DNA of 64,000 bases from Subtercola endophyticus (GTDB lineage Bacteria; Actinomycetota; Actinomycetes; Actinomycetales; Microbacteriaceae). The first letter of the stretch is position 1; every line of letters starts with the position of its first letter. The DNA is taken from the NCBI RefSeq assembly GCF_021044565.1, contig NZ_CP087997.1, positions 1,798,001 to 1,862,000 on the forward strand, written 5' to 3'. Below are positions 1-8,513 of the stretch, piece after piece. The notes under the pieces were generated by a model, which was not told where the DNA came from, ran no database searches, and saw nothing but the letters and a program-made list of their open reading frames with translations. The translations under genes and the position numbers were made by a program.

Positions 1-296
1 GTGAAGTCGACGTGACCCGGAGTGTCGATCATGTTCAGCGCGTAGGTCTGGCCGTCGAGGGCCCACGGCATGCGCACGGCTTGGCTCTTGATGGTGATGC
101 CGCGCTCGCGCTCGATATCCATTCGGTCGAGATACTGGGCGCGCATGTCGCGATCGCTCACCACGCCGGTGATCTGCAGCATGCGGTCGGCCAGCGTCGA
201 CTTGCCGTGGTCGATGTGCGCGATAATGCAGAAGTTGCGGATGAACGCGGGGTCGGTCGACGCCGGCTGGAGTTCCTGTACTGCTCTGGGGCTCAC
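1..296 (-). CDS. lepA: Elongation factor 4 (LepA), N-terminal part, cut by the window edge
   Basis: Translational GTPase that back-translocates stalled ribosomes. Only about 98 N-terminal residues lie in the window. The visible reading shows the G1 loop in the context [10 protein letters not shown], the switch I stretch around [10 protein letters not shown] and the G3 motif DTPGHVDF, all characteristic of LepA rather than EF-Tu or EF-G. I chose the GTG at 296 because GAGGA lies a few bases upstream; the frame stays open further upstream, so a longer N-terminus is possible. It is divergent from the gene starting at 405. In actinobacteria lepA commonly lies near rpsT, holA and leuS, as here. 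Confidence 0.95.
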   Translation of the reverse strand, partial: MSPRAVQELQPASTDPAFIRNFCIIAHIDHGKSTLADRMLQITGVVSDRDMRAQYLDRMDIERERGITIKSQAVRMPWALDGQTYALNMIDTPGHVDF

Positions 297-404
297 GCGT
301 TCCTCGTAGTTTTCGGCAATGGTGCCCTCAAGTTTACGAGACTTGTCGCTGACAACGCGCTCGCCGAGGGAATCATGGGCGCGCGGCAGGGGTTTACTGG
401 GGTC

Positions 405-1301
405 ATGAGCATCTTTCTGACCGGCGCGACCGGATTTGTCGGATCATCCATTCTTCGTACGCTGCGCGCGCAGGGGCGGGAGGTCACCGCGCTGGTGCGC
501 AACGACGCCAAGGCCGCGGAGGTTTCAGCGCTGGGTGCCAGTGCTGTCATCGGCGAGCTCAGCGACAGCGAACTCATCACGACGCAGGCGCTCGCCAGCG
601 ACGGCGTCATTCACGTCGCTTCGCCTGGCGACGCCTCCAGTGCCAGCCTCGACGACGCGTTCGTGACCGCCGTGTTCGCGGGGCTCGAGGGCAGCGACAA
701 GCCGTTCGTGCACACGGGCGGCATCTGGGTGTTCGGCGACGGGGCCGCGATCACCGAAGAGTCACCACAGAACCCGCCCGCGATCACCGCGTGGCGCGCC
801 GAAATCGAGAAGCGTGTGCTGTCTGCTCAGGGGGTGAAGACCACGGTGATCATGCCCGGGATTGTGTACGGGTACGGCAGCGGGATTCCGAACTCAGTGG
901 TCGACGCTCCGCGGGTGGCCGGCGTCGGCGGTGAGGCGCTGAAACTCATCGGATCGGGCGACGAGCACTGGACCACGGTGTACGTCGACGACCTGGCCGC
1001 GTTGTACGTGCTGGCGTTCGACCTCGCTCCGGCCGGTTCGGTCTACCTCGGTGTCAACGGGCAGAACCCGACGACGCGTGAACTCGGTTCGGCCGCCTCG
1101 TACGCCGCGGGGCTCGACGGGCGCGTGGCGCCGTCGACCGCCGAGGAGGTGCACGCGGTGCTGGGCGTTGCTTTCGGTGACGCGCTGCTACTCGACCAGC
1201 AGGCCACGGGCGAGGCAGCACGCGCGGCACTCGGCTGGTCGCCGACCGGGCCGTCGCTCGTCGACGAGCTGCGTACCGGCTCGTACGCGCCGGGGCACTA
1301 G
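405..1301 (+). CDS. NAD-dependent epimerase/dehydratase family protein
   Basis: An extended SDR/NmrA-like Rossmann protein of 298 residues. TGATGFVG at residues 6-13 is the dinucleotide-binding glycine motif, and a [16 protein letters not shown] segment near residue 190 is typical of epimerase-like proteins. The canonical YxxxK is not obvious, so the reaction is unknown. The frame is open far upstream, but that part overlaps lepA antisense; ATG at 405 is preceded by TTTACT (393-398) with 6 nt between, a spacing seen before many starts here. The end overlaps the convergent aminotransferase by 4 bases. Substrate cannot be told from sequence. Confidence 0.85.
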   Translation: MSIFLTGATGFVGSSILRTLRAQGREVTALVRNDAKAAEVSALGASAVIGELSDSELITTQALASDGVIHVASPGDASSASLDDAFVTAVFAGLEGSDKPFVHTGGIWVFGDGAAITEESPQNPPAITAWRAEIEKRVLSAQGVKTTVIMPGIVYGYGSGIPNSVVDAPRVAGVGGEALKLIGSGDEHWTTVYVDDLAALYVLAFDLAPAGSVYLGVNGQNPTTRELGSAASYAAGLDGRVAPSTAEEVHAVLGVAFGDALLLDQQATGEAARAALGWSPTGPSLVDELRTGSYAPGH

Positions 1302-2449
1302 CTCTTCGGGGGAGGCGCGGGCAGACGACGGATGCCCGTTTCGATGTCGCGCGGATCGGCGGCGACGCACAGGCGAATCCAGCCCTCGCCATGGCGGCCG
1401 AACGCGCTTCCGGGCGCCACGGCCACCCGTTGCTCCAGAAGGAACCGCTCGGCCCACTCGCCGACGTCGCCGTTGGTCGCGTAAGACACATCGACCCACA
1501 AGTAGAAGGCGCCAGACGGTTCGAGGTAGTCGATGCCACGCTCTCTCAGGAGCTCTGTCGCAAACGAGAGGTTCTCGCGGTAATGCGCGGCGGCGGCAGC
1601 TACGTGCTCTTGCGGGCCGGTGATCGCCGCGACGGCAGCGAGCTGGGTGGGCGTGTTGATGCAGCTCACGATGGCCTCTTGCACCGTGCGCATCAGCGGC
1701 GCCATGCCGGGCGGGGTGACCAGGTAGCCGATGCGGGCTCCGGTGAGGGCGTAGGTCTTCGACAGGGAGAACACCGAAAACACGCGGTCGTCGGTGTCGA
1801 GCGAGGCGACGCTGGTGTGCAGCGCGCCGTAGGTGAAGCGTTCGTAGACTTCGTCGCTGAGCATCCACAGGTCGTGCTTCTTGGCGAAGGCGAGCAGGCT
1901 CTCGATGACGGGTTGGGGAAAGATGGCCCCGAGCGGGTTCGACGGCGAGTTGATGATGATGAGGCGGGTTCGGCTGGTGACGAGGCGTTCGAGTTCGTCG
2001 AGATCGGGTAAGAAGTCGGCGGATGCCCGCAAGGTGTACGGAACCGGAACGGCGTTGATCATGCGGGCGTTCATGGCGAACGTGGAATAGCCGGGATCGG
2101 GGATGAGCACCTCGTCGCCCGGGCTGAGGGTGAGCGTCATGGCGAGGAACAGGGCGTGCATGCCGCCGCTGGTGACCCACACCTGTTCGGTGTCGACCTC
2201 GATGCCGTTCTCGGTGGCGAGTTTGTCGACGATGGCGGCTCGGAGTTCGGGGATGCCGCCGTTCGGGGTGTAGTCGGTCTGGTCGGCCTGCCAGGCGGCG
2301 GCCGCGACCTCGAGGATGTGCGGCGCGACCGGCACGTCGGGCTCACCGACGGCCAGGAACACGACGTCGTCGAGCGACTGCGCCAACTCGAAGATGCGCC
2401 GGATGCCCGACGGGGGAACCGAATCCATGTGGGCTGCGAGGCTGGGCAT
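1298..2449 (-). CDS. Pyridoxal-phosphate aminotransferase, class I/II
   Basis: Fold-type I PLP enzyme of 383 residues, size typical for AspC-like aminotransferases. Visible landmarks are the N-terminal FLAVGEPDVP, the tyrosine region YTPNGGIPELR, NSPSNPLG (cofactor-binding Asn), SDEVYERF (Asp for the pyridine nitrogen), SLSKTYALTGARIGY (Schiff-base Lys and phosphate-binding Arg) and a C-terminal Arg in GWIRLCVA that would bind the substrate carboxylate. Amino-acid specificity cannot be assigned. ATG at 2449 is preferred: a longer open frame back to 2569 would run into the rpsT promoter region. No strong ribosome site is visible. Divergent from rpsT. Confidence 0.88.
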   Translation of the reverse strand: MPSLAAHMDSVPPSGIRRIFELAQSLDDVVFLAVGEPDVPVAPHILEVAAAAWQADQTDYTPNGGIPELRAAIVDKLATENGIEVDTEQVWVTSGGMHALFLAMTLTLSPGDEVLIPDPGYSTFAMNARMINAVPVPYTLRASADFLPDLDELERLVTSRTRLIIINSPSNPLGAIFPQPVIESLLAFAKKHDLWMLSDEVYERFTYGALHTSVASLDTDDRVFSVFSLSKTYALTGARIGYLVTPPGMAPLMRTVQEAIVSCINTPTQLAAVAAITGPQEHVAAAAAHYRENLSFATELLRERGIDYLEPSGAFYLWVDVSYATNGDVGEWAERFLLEQRVAVAPGSAFGRHGEGWIRLCVAADPRDIETGIRRLPAPPPKS

Positions 2450-2479
2450 ACGATTAACGCTAGTTGACCCATCGTGAGA

Positions 2480-2508
2480 TTGTCGTTCGGCCCGGCAACT
2501 GGTAATGT
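2480..2508 (+). promoter_or_regulatory. Candidate sigma-70-type promoter for rpsT
   Basis: TTGTCG at 2480-2485 and TAATGT at 2503-2508 are separated by 17 bp, close to the housekeeping actinobacterial consensus. It would give a leader of roughly 125 nt before the rpsT GTG, room for autoregulation by S20. Read by eye only. Confidence 0.4.
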
Positions 2509-2641
2509 TGTCTGTTGGCTTGCGTGCTCTGCACAGTTGCCTGGCTTTTCGGCCGCAACGGCAGACCACGACTCATTACACACTTCAATCAGGGTGCCCG
2601 TGCGGGTGCTTCGAACAGACCAGACACAGAAGGTATTTTCA

Positions 2642-2902
2642 GTGGCAAACATCAAGTCCCAGATCAAGCGCATCGGCACCAACAAGAAGGCGCAAGAGCG
2701 CAACAAGGCCGTCAAGAGCGAGCTCAAGACCGCCATCCGCGCCGTGCGCGCGAGCGTTCTCGCGGGCGACAAAGAGAAGGCCACCGCTGCTCTGGCGCTC
2801 GCCGGCAAGAAGCTCGATAAGGCTGCCAGCAAGGGTGTCATCCACAAGAACCAGGCCGCGAACCGCAAGTCGGCTATCGCGAAGAGCGTCGCCGCCCTGT
2901 AG
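2642..2902 (+). CDS. rpsT: 30S ribosomal protein S20
   Basis: Primary 16S rRNA-binding protein of the small subunit, 86 residues, normal length. The sequence is almost entirely helical and Lys/Arg/Ala rich; [10 protein letters not shown] at the N-terminus and the [10 protein letters not shown] segment near residue 67 are diagnostic. GTG start at 2642, with AAGG about 10 nt upstream. It stands alone on the plus strand between two minus-strand genes and is followed by three successive hairpins, the last a clear intrinsic terminator. Confidence 0.97.
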   Translation: MANIKSQIKRIGTNKKAQERNKAVKSELKTAIRAVRASVLAGDKEKATAALALAGKKLDKAASKGVIHKNQAANRKSAIAKSVAAL

Positions 2903-2908
2903 CCGATT

Positions 2909-2934
2909 GTCGTGTGAGCCCCGGCTCGCACGAC
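2909..2934 (+). terminator. Hairpin directly after rpsT
   Basis: Arms GTCGTGTGAGCC (2909-2920) and GGCTCGCACGAC (2923-2934) pair over 12 bp with one G-U. It begins 6 nt after the stop codon. No T-run follows, so it may protect the mRNA end rather than terminate. Confidence 0.45.
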
Positions 2935-2954
2935 GTATCAGGCTTTGTGCTGGT

Positions 2955-2984
2955 GACGCTCGAAGCCGACCGGCTTCGAGCGTC
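2955..2984. terminator. 30-nt palindrome after rpsT
   Basis: GACGCTCGAAGCCG (2955-2968) and its exact reverse complement (2971-2984) are separated by only 2 nt, followed by GTTTGAATCT. The tight loop means the top of the stem must open. It could serve as a weak terminator for either strand. Confidence 0.45.
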
Positions 2985-3004
2985 GTTTGAATCTCTGCAG
3001 ATCT

Positions 3005-3025
3005 GCCCCGTGCGCGGGGCTTTTC
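3005..3025 (+). terminator. Intrinsic terminator downstream of rpsT
   Basis: GCCCCG (3005-3010), loop TGCG, CGGGGC (3015-3020), then TTTTC. This is the classical stem plus T-run arrangement and is the likely end of the rpsT transcript. Confidence 0.7.
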
Positions 3026-3096
3026 TGCGTTAACGTGCCGCCGCGAATCCTGCGTGGGGGCACGCTCTTCGGCGCGGGCGTGCGGCGTCGTCGGTT

Positions 3097-3174
3097 GACG
3101 ACGAGAGCGAGGGTTTCGGACGAGAGAGGGCGTTTAGGCGGCATCTCTCGTCCGAAGTAGTCGCTCTCGTCGTC
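3097..3174. repeat. Two-tier palindromic element with 19-bp half-unit spacing
   Basis: Outer arms 3097-3110 and 3161-3174 (14 bp) and inner arms 3115-3127 and 3144-3156 (13 bp) are perfectly complementary, with a 4/4 internal loop and a 16-nt apical loop. The half-unit GACGAGAG starts at 3100 and 3119, and its inverse CTCTCGTC at 3145 and 3164: 19-bp steps on both arms. It lies 22 bp past the holA stop and 72 bp after the rpsT terminator. The same geometry recurs at 42897 and 61576 with another half-unit. Confidence 0.75.
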
Positions 3175-3196
3175 GCGGGGTGCGAGCGCGGGGGCG

Positions 3197-4255
3197 TCAG
3201 CGCTCGCCGCGGGAGGCGACGGTGGCGATCATGCGCTCGAGGGAGTAGACGGGGTCACGGGTGGCGCCTTTGATGTTCTCGTCGGTCTCGGCGAGCATCT
3301 GGATGCTGCGGCCGAGGCCCTCACCCGTCCAGCCTTGCAGATCGCGACGTGCTCGGTCGATCTGCCAGGGCGCTAGACCCAGCTGGCCGGCCAACTGGCC
3401 CGAACCGCCGCGTGTGCCGAGCACTTTGGCCATCGTTCGCAACTTCATCGCGAACGCGGCGACCATCGGCACGGGGTCTGCACCTGTCGCCAGCGCGTGC
3501 CGTAAGAGGGCGAGTGCTTCGCCGTACCGCCCCGCAATGGCGCTGTCGGCAACGGCGAACGCGTTCGTCTCGACCCTGCCCGAGTAGTACTTTGCGACGG
3601 TTGCTTCAGTGATCTCGTCGCTCGTGTCGGCAATCAGCTGCGTGCAGGCGCTCGACAACTCAGCGAGATCGTCGGCGAAAGCAGAGACCAGCGCTCGAAT
3701 CGCGCTCGGCGACACCCTGCGCCCGGCGGCCTTGAATTCGGCGACAGCGAAGTCGTAACGATCGGAGTCTTTCTTCAGCTCGGCGCAGACGACCTCGATG
3801 ACGTCGCCCGAACTCGCGCGCACGGCGTCGAGCAGCCGCTTGCCCCGCACTCCCCCGGCGTGACGCAACACGACATACGTGTCGTCGGCGGGGTAGGCCA
3901 GGTAGTCGATGGCTTCGAGAATGAAGTCGTCTGTACTCTTCTCGACCGACGAAACACGAATGAGACGCGGCTCGCCGAAGAGCGACGGGCTGGCCATGGT
4001 GAGCAATTCGCCCGGCGCATAACTCGAGGCGTCGATGTCGCTGATCTCGAGGCTCGGGTCTTCTGCCTTGAGCAGGTCGCGCAACTGCCTGATGGACCGT
4101 TCGGCGAGAAACGACTCGGTACCCGACACCAGAACGACCGCGGCCGGCCTGATCTGGTGCCATTCGAGCTGCGGAATGACAGGCGGCGGCGACTTCGACG
4201 ACGCCTTGGCGCCGCCGCGACCCGCCGCCGGGCGCGACCCTCGTACTGCTGCCAT
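3197..4255 (-). CDS. holA: DNA polymerase III delta subunit
   Basis: Clamp-loader subunit that opens the beta sliding clamp, 352 residues (usual 320-350). The N-terminal P-loop-like fold lacks a working Walker A, as is normal for delta; LVSGTESFLAERSI near residue 45 and the C-terminal helical segments around LGLAPWQIDRARRDLQGW match HolA. A low-complexity Ala/Gly/Lys/Pro stretch of about 30 residues precedes the conserved part. ATG at 4255 has AGGTGG upstream and lies 7 nt after the comEC stop, so the two are probably co-transcribed. comEA-comEC-holA is a standard actinobacterial order. Confidence 0.93.
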   Translation of the reverse strand: MAAVRGSRPAAGRGGAKASSKSPPPVIPQLEWHQIRPAAVVLVSGTESFLAERSIRQLRDLLKAEDPSLEISDIDASSYAPGELLTMASPSLFGEPRLIRVSSVEKSTDDFILEAIDYLAYPADDTYVVLRHAGGVRGKRLLDAVRASSGDVIEVVCAELKKDSDRYDFAVAEFKAAGRRVSPSAIRALVSAFADDLAELSSACTQLIADTSDEITEATVAKYYSGRVETNAFAVADSAIAGRYGEALALLRHALATGADPVPMVAAFAMKLRTMAKVLGTRGGSGQLAGQLGLAPWQIDRARRDLQGWTGEGLGRSIQMLAETDENIKGATRDPVYSLERMIATVASRGER

Positions 4256-4262
4256 CACCACC

Positions 4263-7013
4263 TCATTTCTTCTTCTCAACCCTAGCCGCACCGTCTGACC
4301 ACACGTCGATTCCCGCCGCCGTCGGCGTGAGCACGATCATGCCGAGAAGGTCGGTTCGATAGGCGATGGTCTGTGCGCGCGCGAGTATTCCCAGCAGCCG
4401 GTCGGTCGGATGCCCGTACCGATTGTTCATTCCGACGGAGATGATTCCGACCGTCGCCGAGATCGCCTGATAGAGCGCCTCACTCTGGTCTGCGCTGCCA
4501 TGGTGTGCGACCTTGACCACGTCCACGTGGTGGAGGGCGTTCGCGGCCATGACCATACCCTGCGAGTCTTCGCCGAGATCACCGAGGAACAGCGAGGTGA
4601 TGGCCCCGGTGAACTCGACCGTGACGCACGCGTCGTTGCCGCGTAACTCTGTTCCGGCCTCGGGCCAGAGCACGTGCCAGGCCACCGTGCCGAGGGTGCC
4701 GGAATCGCCACGGGTCGGGTGCCGAACATCCGCACCCCGAGTGCTGAGCGAGCTGGCCATGGCGGCGTCTTTGCCGTCCTCGGGAGGGCCGAGCATGGCC
4801 GTGACGACGTGGCCGAGCACCGCGCTCAGCCCACCGACGTGGTCGAGGTCGTAATGGGTGAGGATGAGCAGGTCGATGGTTGTGATGGCGAGCCGGTGCA
4901 GGCAGGTCGTGAGCAACGCGGGGTCGGGGCCGACGTCGATCAAGGCGATCTTGCCGGTCGCCGGGTCGCGCAGCACGACGGCGTCACCCTGGCCGATGTC
5001 GCAGGCGGCGATGTGCCAGTCGGGCGGCCACGCAGCCTGACCGTGCAGTACGGAGCCGAGGCCGGCACCGGCATAGACCGTGATGGTGAGGGCGACCACG
5101 CCGCCCGAGGCGAGTCGAATCCACTGCACAGGGCTCAGCCGCGCCCGCTCGGCAGAGCCGCTGCGCGGACGACGGCGAACGCGGGTGCCGAGCCAGCGCC
5201 GGAGCCGATCGACCACCGCTAGGGCTCTTCCCCCTCGTGGCCGCAAACGCAACGGTCGCGTCTGCCGCATACGACGCGCTCGGCTCGCCGAACTCTCTCG
5301 CAGAAAAACGGCAAGGAGCGCCGAAACGGTGAGTACGACAATCAACGCGACGCCGAGAGCGCCTCCCGGCCACGGGATGCTCGCCGCGGGCGCCGCCTCG
5401 AAGAAGGTGGCCACCCCGGCGATCCACGACGCGGGCGCCCAGGTCAGCCACGCTCCGATGGGCGCCAACGGAGGCGCAACGGCACCTGCAAGGCAGCTGA
5501 TGAGCCCGATGACGGTGGCAACGGGAGCGGCTGGCTCGGCCAGCAGGTTTGCCACCACGCTGTAGGTCGAAATCGACGGAGCCAGCAGCACGAGAACCGG
5601 TTGGCAGGCGAGTTGCGCAGCCAGAGGAACCGCGACGACCAGCGCCAGCCGTGCCGGAAGCCAGCGTGCGAGACCGCGCTGGAGGGGGCGGGTGAGCAGG
5701 AGCAGGCCACCGGTGGCCAGCACCGAAAGGGCGAGCCCGTAGCTGCGCGACAGCCAGGGGTCGGCAATGAGCATCACCATCGTGGCGAGTGCGAGAGCGG
5801 GAAGACCGCGCGGCGCTCGGCCGGAACCGAGAGTTATGAGCACGATCGCTGCCATAATCGCCGCCCGCAACACGCTCGGCGTGGGGGTGACCAGCACGAC
5901 GAACGCCGTCATGACGGCGATGGATACCACGATTCGCCAACGCCGTGAGAGACCGATCGCGCCGCCGCAGAGCATGATCGCCGCGACCACGACAGCGCAG
6001 TTCGCGCCGGAGACCGCAGTCAAGTGACTCAGCCCGCTGCTGATCATGGCCGCATTCAGATCATCGCTCACCAGGCTCACGTCGCCGATGGCCAGACCTG
6101 GCGCCAACTCTGCGCCATCACCCGGCAGGCCCGCGAGGCTATCGCGAAAGTGCGTGCGCAACCCATTCGCCCAATCGAGATACCACGGCGCACGGTCGAG
6201 CACCTGCGGTGCCCCAGACGCGAAGAGCAGGTAAACGACACTCTCGCCGGGGTCGGTGGCCTTCAGGGTTCCTGTCAGGCGCAGCTGGCTGCCGATCTGG
6301 AGCGGTTGGGCGGTACCGGGAGATGTGGCGGCGGCGGCGGTCGACGGAGTTCGGGCGAGAAAGACGAGCACGGGCATCCGCAGCTCTGTTTCTCGGCCGG
6401 CCGCCGTGACGCGCGTGACAGTGGCCGTGAATCGCACAGAGGATTCAGGCCCGGAGAACCCTTCGGCATCAACCTCCACCGGGGCAGACCCGACGATGAG
6501 CTCGGTCGTGACCGAGTGACCGTCGAGGGCGCGTAAAGCTGGTGGCTCACGGGCCGGAACCTGGCTGACGATCGAAGCCAACGCGACGGCCGCCGCAGCC
6601 ATCGATACCGCGAGTGACCCTGCAATCGTCACCGCCGCGGCGCGTGCGGAGTCACGACGAAGCACCCGATGCCGGTGCCGGGGCCGCCCGCGCCGCAAGC
6701 ACAGGTCGCCCCGTAACTCCCGCCAGCGCCGCGAGCACACGCTGCCCCGCGACTGCCGTTGGCGGAGCAGACCCGGGTCACCCCGCGGCTCCCGTTCGCG
6801 GAGCAAACCCAGGTCGCCCCGTGGCTGCCGGTCACGGCGACGCCGCACCACGATCACGCAAGCGGCCGCTGCGACGAGCGTGAAGATCAGCACTGTGGCG
6901 GCTGCGATGATGGGGCCCCACCGCTGCAGCCAATCGGCCGGTTGCCCGACGAGCAGCGCTGCGGCGCACCAGCAGCTCACGGCCGGTATGACGAGTCTGA
7001 GATCTGGATTCAT
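4263..7013 (-). CDS. comEC: ComEC/Rec2 family competence membrane protein with C-terminal metallo-beta-lactamase domain
   Basis: Predicted DNA-uptake channel, 916 residues, somewhat long for the family. Two N-terminal membrane helices are followed by a basic insert of four 12-residue repeats (about residues 62-109), an OB-like region, the ComEC core (LTAVSGANCAVVVAA near residue 330) with many membrane helices, and a C-terminal beta-lactamase-fold domain with THYDLDHVGG and KVAHHGSAD, which in related proteins degrades the non-transforming strand. No clear ribosome site precedes the ATG at 7013; a near-palindrome centred on GACGACGTCGTC lies just upstream. Natural competence cannot be concluded from this pair alone. 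Confidence 0.9.
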   Translation of the reverse strand: MNPDLRLVIPAVSCWCAAALLVGQPADWLQRWGPIIAAATVLIFTLVAAAACVIVVRRRRDRQPRGDLGLLREREPRGDPGLLRQRQSRGSVCSRRWRELRGDLCLRRGRPRHRHRVLRRDSARAAAVTIAGSLAVSMAAAAVALASIVSQVPAREPPALRALDGHSVTTELIVGSAPVEVDAEGFSGPESSVRFTATVTRVTAAGRETELRMPVLVFLARTPSTAAAATSPGTAQPLQIGSQLRLTGTLKATDPGESVVYLLFASGAPQVLDRAPWYLDWANGLRTHFRDSLAGLPGDGAELAPGLAIGDVSLVSDDLNAAMISSGLSHLTAVSGANCAVVVAAIMLCGGAIGLSRRWRIVVSIAVMTAFVVLVTPTPSVLRAAIMAAIVLITLGSGRAPRGLPALALATMVMLIADPWLSRSYGLALSVLATGGLLLLTRPLQRGLARWLPARLALVVAVPLAAQLACQPVLVLLAPSISTYSVVANLLAEPAAPVATVIGLISCLAGAVAPPLAPIGAWLTWAPASWIAGVATFFEAAPAASIPWPGGALGVALIVVLTVSALLAVFLRESSASRARRMRQTRPLRLRPRGGRALAVVDRLRRWLGTRVRRRPRSGSAERARLSPVQWIRLASGGVVALTITVYAGAGLGSVLHGQAAWPPDWHIAACDIGQGDAVVLRDPATGKIALIDVGPDPALLTTCLHRLAITTIDLLILTHYDLDHVGGLSAVLGHVVTAMLGPPEDGKDAAMASSLSTRGADVRHPTRGDSGTLGTVAWHVLWPEAGTELRGNDACVTVEFTGAITSLFLGDLGEDSQGMVMAANALHHVDVVKVAHHGSADQSEALYQAISATVGIISVGMNNRYGHPTDRLLGILARAQTIAYRTDLLGMIVLTPTAAGIDVWSDGAARVEKKK
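6687..6830 (-). repeat. 36-nt tandem repeat, four copies, inside comEC
   Basis: The encoded 12-residue units read RQPRGDLGLLRE, REPRGDPGLLRQ, RQSRGSVCSRRW and RELRGDLCLRRG. The first two DNA units are most alike and the last two have drifted. It adds a strongly basic cytoplasmic segment between the second membrane helix and the next hydrophobic segment. Confidence 0.75.
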
Positions 7014-7061
7014 ATCGACGACGTCGTGTATCCGCGTATGCCTGCGCCTGTGCCCGCCCCG

Positions 7062-8033
7062 CTACACCGTCACCAGCGGCTCGAGCTCGGCGAACGTCTT
7101 GTCACCGATGCCGGAGACGTTCTTCAGGTCGTCGATCTGGGTGAACGGCCCGTTTTCGGTACGCCAGGCGATGATCTTCGCGGCCATAGCCGGCCCGACG
7201 TGCGGAAGCGTCTCGAGCGTGGGCTCGTCAGCCGAATTCAGGTTGACCGGGGTGCTCGCAGAGGCAGACCCTGCGCTCGAGGGGGCTCCGGATGCTCCGC
7301 TGGCGCCGCTCGCAGAGGATGCAGCCGATGCGACCGAACCCGGCGGCGGCGCAGCGCCAACCTCGGGGATCACAACCTGCTCGCCGTCTTTGAGGGCCCG
7401 AGCCAGATTCAGCTGGGACTGGTCGGCCGTCGGCGCGAACCCACCCGCCGCGGTCACCGCGTCGATCACCCGGTCGCCCTGATGCAGCTCGTACACTCCA
7501 GGCCGCTGTACGTAGCCCGTCACGTGCACCATGATGACGGCGCCCGTCGCCCCCTGAGGCTGCGCGCTCGAAGCACCAGAAGCGACGGGAGCCGTGCCAG
7601 GAGCGACCGCCGCTGGGCTGCCGGAGCCCGACACCGGCCGCGGCGCCGGCGAGGCCGACGCATTCGCCGAACCGGACGCCGCAGCGTCGCCTTCGGGAGC
7701 CGGTGCCGACGCAGACGTTGACGTTGACGTTGACGCAGACGCAGACGTTGACATCGATGCCGCGACGCTCGATCGCGTTCCCGCCGCAGCCAACGCGATG
7801 GTGTCGGTGCGGCCGCGCGGAGCCATCAGCGAGATGAGCACCGCACACACGAGCGCAACCAGCACCACCACGAGCGCAGCCCCCACCCCGATTCGCACGC
7901 GCGATCGCGGCGTCGGAGGGCCTTCGGCTGCGGCACCGGCCGCATCGTTGGCCGATCGACGGGTTCGAGACGTGTCGGCTGAGTGTGAATTCGGGTGGGA
8001 GGAGTCGCGCGGACGTGAAGAGATCTGAGCCAT
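7062..8033 (-). CDS. comEA: ComEA-like DNA-binding protein with SLBB and helix-hairpin-helix domains
   Basis: Predicted membrane-anchored double-stranded DNA receptor for uptake, 323 residues. Order: cytoplasmic Arg/Ser-rich tail, one membrane helix (about residues 48-70), a long Ser/Thr/Ala linker partly encoded by hexanucleotide repeats, an SLBB domain (VHVTGYVQRPGVYEL), a second Ala/Ser linker, and two C-terminal HhH motifs (VNLNSADEPTLETLPHVGPAMAAKII and FTQIDDLKNVSGIG). The ATG lies within one copy of a 63-bp direct repeat that flanks the hicAB cassette, and no Shine-Dalgarno is visible. comEC follows after 48 nt. Confidence 0.9.
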   Translation of the reverse strand: MAQISSRPRDSSHPNSHSADTSRTRRSANDAAGAAAEGPPTPRSRVRIGVGAALVVVLVALVCAVLISLMAPRGRTDTIALAAAGTRSSVAASMSTSASASTSTSTSASAPAPEGDAAASGSANASASPAPRPVSGSGSPAAVAPGTAPVASGASSAQPQGATGAVIMVHVTGYVQRPGVYELHQGDRVIDAVTAAGGFAPTADQSQLNLARALKDGEQVVIPEVGAAPPPGSVASAASSASGASGASGAPSSAGSASASTPVNLNSADEPTLETLPHVGPAMAAKIIAWRTENGPFTQIDDLKNVSGIGDKTFAELEPLVTV

Positions 8034-8093
8034 GCCCCGACGCTACGAAACAGATGAGGGCCGAGCATCCGCCCGGCCCCGATCTGTGGAGAA
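8031..8093. repeat. Direct repeat copy A, comEA side of the hicAB cassette
   Basis: 63 bp, about 60 identical to copy B at 8790-8852. It includes the comEA ATG (complement of 8031-8033) and a GC-rich hairpin. Compared with copy B the 12-bp stem has two mismatches, so this copy looks decayed. Confidence 0.85.
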
Positions 8094-8120
8094 CCCCGGT
8101 TGCTAGGCGCTGTGGATAGT

Positions 8121-8513
8121 TCAGCGCATTTCTTTGCGAGCCAGCAGTTGATGCGCTCGCTGGTATGAAATACCGAGCACAACACCGATGTCGCGTACGG
8201 TGAACCCGCGACGGTCGAGTGTCTGCGCGACGCCCGAGCGTAGCGCCGTCGCCCTGGCCTGCTTCTCAGCTGCCTCTGACCTCAGGTTCTCTGCTTCTGC
8301 GAGTTCCGCATCGATGTGCTCATCGATACTCACCCGCACCGAAACATCGACAGAATCGATCGGAACACCCGCAACGAAAGCTATCGCTTCGCGTTGATAT
8401 TCCTCGGCTTGATCGAGTCGGTGCGGCTGCGAGATCGCACCCGGAAATTGTTCGTTCTGCACGAACCATAGTCGCCCGTCGCGTCGAGCTACTGAGGTGT
8501 AGTTCACCGCCAC
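8121..8513 (-). CDS. HicB-like antitoxin with C-terminal helix-turn-helix
   Basis: 130 residues. The N-terminal half (YTSVARRDGRLWFVQNEQFPG ... RLDQAEEYQREAIAFVAGVP) resembles the partial RNase-H fold of HicB antitoxins. The middle is an acidic/Ala helix, and the C-terminus (FTVRDIGVVLGISYQRAHQLLA) is a helix-turn-helix. Expected role: bind and neutralise the toxin encoded just upstream and repress their shared promoter. Its start overlaps the toxin stop by 10 bases, implying coupled translation. The toxin-first order is usual for hicAB. Family assignment is by eye; another RNase-H-fold antitoxin clade is possible. Confidence 0.75.
   Translation of the reverse strand: MAVNYTSVARRDGRLWFVQNEQFPGAISQPHRLDQAEEYQREAIAFVAGVPIDSVDVSVRVSIDEHIDAELAEAENLRSEAAEKQARATALRSGVAQTLDRRGFTVRDIGVVLGISYQRAHQLLARKEMR

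Noticed and set aside
2938..3144. A 68-codon minus-strand frame between rpsT and holA
   Set aside because: It runs through terminator hairpins and half of the palindrome, with no ribosome site or recognisable sequence.
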